Assembly: GCA_015490055.1 (NCBI GenBank)
Contig: WFYP01000243.1
Coordinates: 1 to 6,493, forward strand
Origin: Nitratifractor sp.
Lineage (GTDB): Bacteria > Campylobacterota > Campylobacteria > Campylobacterales > Sulfurovaceae
Direction: 5' to 3'
Length of the DNA stretch: 6,493 nt
The notes below the pieces were generated by a model, which was given only the letters and a program-made list of their open reading frames with translations, was not told where the DNA came from and made no database searches. Below, in pieces: positions 5,637 through 6,493 of this stretch. Position 1 is the stretch's first letter. The number at the start of each line of letters is the position of its first letter. A program made the translations under genes and the position numbers.

Positions 5637-5642
5637 AGTATA
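5637..5642 (-). promoter_or_regulatory. Candidate -10 of the acpP promoter
   Basis: The - strand reads TATACT here, one base from TATAAT, preceded by a T-rich tract and no clear -35, the usual look of Campylobacterota sigma-70 promoters. Initiation near 5630 would leave a leader of about 20 nt carrying the acpP AAGGAG. Confidence 0.5.
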
Positions 5643-5655
5643 ACCAAAATTCGTT

Positions 5656-5683
5656 AAAAATAGATAACAATCGCTATTTTTTT
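5656..5683. terminator. Weak AT-rich terminator-like hairpin between the kinase gene and acpP
   Basis: AAAAATAG (5656-5663) is the exact reverse complement of CTATTTTT (5674-5681), with a 10-base loop. In the - strand transcript it begins about 16 bases after the kinase stop, and its 3' arm ends in a U-run, so it could end the kinase transcript before the acpP promoter. The stem has only one G-C pair and the T-runs are within the stem, so this is tentative; the tract could instead be an AT-rich upstream promoter element for acpP. Confidence 0.3.
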
Positions 5684-5698
5684 ATATATAAAGCCCCA

Positions 5699-6493
5699 TT
5701 AAGTAGCACTTATAACCCTCTTAAAGTCTAAGATTACTTTAGTTCCAATACCTTTTTTTGACTCTATTTTCAGCCCAATACCCTCTTTATCGCAATACCT
5801 CTTTACAATATTCAAGCCAATTCCCTCACCTGTAAAGTTGTCGTCGCTTTGGTAGTATCTTTGATAAATCAGTGAGAGTTCGCTATCGTCTATTCCGATT
5901 CCATTATCTTTAATTGTAAGTTTTGTACCATCTATAGTAATTGTAATAGTAGTATCTTTTTTAGAATACTTCATAGCGTTTTCTATAATGTTGTCGATAG
6001 TTTGCTCCAAGCCAATTCTATCTGCTTTAATTTTAAGCGGAGTTAAATTCAATTCAAAATTGTTACGATTTAACTCTTTAAAAAACTCTACTCGATTTTG
6101 AATTAATTTATTTAGCTCTATCTCCTCTTTTTCTATTTCGTAAATCTCTTTTTTTAAATTGTATGCCAATAGGTTGTACAGTCTTTTTAATCTATCAAGA
6201 GCCTCTTCTATTCTAATAGCTCTTTTTCTATCTTTTTCACTCTCTAGACTTCTTTTTAGCATTTTTATATTGGCTTCTATTGTAGAGATTGGCAAGTTTA
6301 TCTCATGCAGAGATTCTCGTATTAAGTGTTCCAAAAGCTTATCTTGTGACTCTTTAGACTCTAAAGCTATGGTAGTAAAGACATAAGCACTAAATAAAAT
6401 TGCAGGAATTAGTAGTAAAAATGCTAATTCATAATCATTTTGAATAAACTTTAAATTTAAAAAAAATATATGATGCAACTCAAAAAGCAGAGC
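5699..6493 (-). CDS. Sensor histidine kinase, 3' part (N-terminus beyond right edge)
   Basis: The frame is open to the window edge, so 264 residues are visible and the sensor end is missing; residue numbers count from the edge. A membrane segment spans about 23-44. The dimerisation/phosphoacceptor helix carries His63 in LHEINLPIST, followed by a long charged coiled coil to about 125. The ATP-binding domain shows the N box (Asn168, Asn172 in DNIIENAMKYS), G1 box DNGIGI (196-201), F-box-like IYQRYYQ (209-215) and G2 box GEGIGLNIVKRY (222-233). All key catalytic residues are present, so it should autophosphorylate on His63 and pass phosphate to a response regulator, possibly encoded just upstream outside the window. 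The signal is unknown. A TTG at 6478 is an in-frame codon with no ribosome-binding site and should not be taken as the start. It is on the same strand as acpP but separated by a promoter and a terminator-like repeat. Confidence 0.9.
   Translation of the reverse strand, partial: ALLFELHHIFFLNLKFIQNDYELAFLLLIPAILFSAYVFTTIALESKESQDKLLEHLIRESLHEINLPISTIEANIKMLKRSLESEKDRKRAIRIEEALDRLKRLYNLLAYNLKKEIYEIEKEEIELNKLIQNRVEFFKELNRNNFELNLTPLKIKADRIGLEQTIDNIIENAMKYSKKDTTITITIDGTKLTIKDNGIGIDDSELSLIYQRYYQSDDNFTGEGIGLNIVKRYCDKEGIGLKIESKKGIGTKVILDFKRVISAT

Noticed and set aside
6159..6386. 75-codon + strand reading frame inside the kinase gene
   Set aside because: Antisense shadow of the histidine kinase coiled-coil region; no ribosome-binding site or family features.
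6476..6478. TTG as the start of the histidine kinase
   Set aside because: The frame continues open to the window edge and no Shine-Dalgarno sequence precedes the TTG; the protein is best treated as truncated by the window.

Overview
The window is AT-rich and reads as chromosomal housekeeping sequence from a Campylobacterota (epsilonproteobacterial) genome, most likely a free-living Sulfurimonas/Sulfurovum-like lineage. This is inferred from protein style: a short-form HisG, a short type III pantothenate kinase (CoaX), and typical AccA, FabF and ACP sequences. The low G+C and the dense, overlapping operon with GTG starts also fit. I could not run a search, so the genus is not established.

Layout. 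Bases 1-392 are a non-coding AT-rich leader containing a 16-bp perfect palindrome at the left edge, a perfect TATAAT, a strong near-perfect dyad (133-161) and a hairpin just before the first gene. A + strand gene (393-1091) follows; it encodes an exported small beta-barrel outer-membrane protein. All other genes are on the - strand. A hairpin with a T-rich tail separates the convergent gene ends near 1118-1132. Read in the direction of transcription (right to left), the - strand has the 3' part of a membrane sensor histidine kinase running off the right edge (5699-6493), a spacer with a promoter, then acpP - fabF - accA - coaX - hisG - a SAM-dependent methyltransferase.

How the genes fit together. 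AccA (with AccBCD elsewhere) makes malonyl-CoA, FabF condenses malonyl-ACP with acyl-ACP, and AcpP carries the chains on a phosphopantetheine arm derived from CoA. CoaX performs the first committed step of CoA synthesis. These four genes therefore form one metabolic theme: carrier, cofactor supply, substrate supply and elongation. hisG (first step of histidine synthesis) and the methyltransferase are attached downstream by short overlaps. From fabF to the methyltransferase, gaps are 3 bp or less, or the genes overlap, which points to one transcript and translational coupling.

The most unusual non-coding signal is the 112-bp acpP-fabF gap. It holds two long stems that compete for the same 8 bases: a 13-bp stem with a UUCG tetraloop and a 14-position stem with one mismatch. 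Both keep pairing through G-U pairs only in the transcribed (- strand) RNA. No CRISPR array, tRNA, rRNA, insertion sequence or obvious novel multi-gene system is visible.
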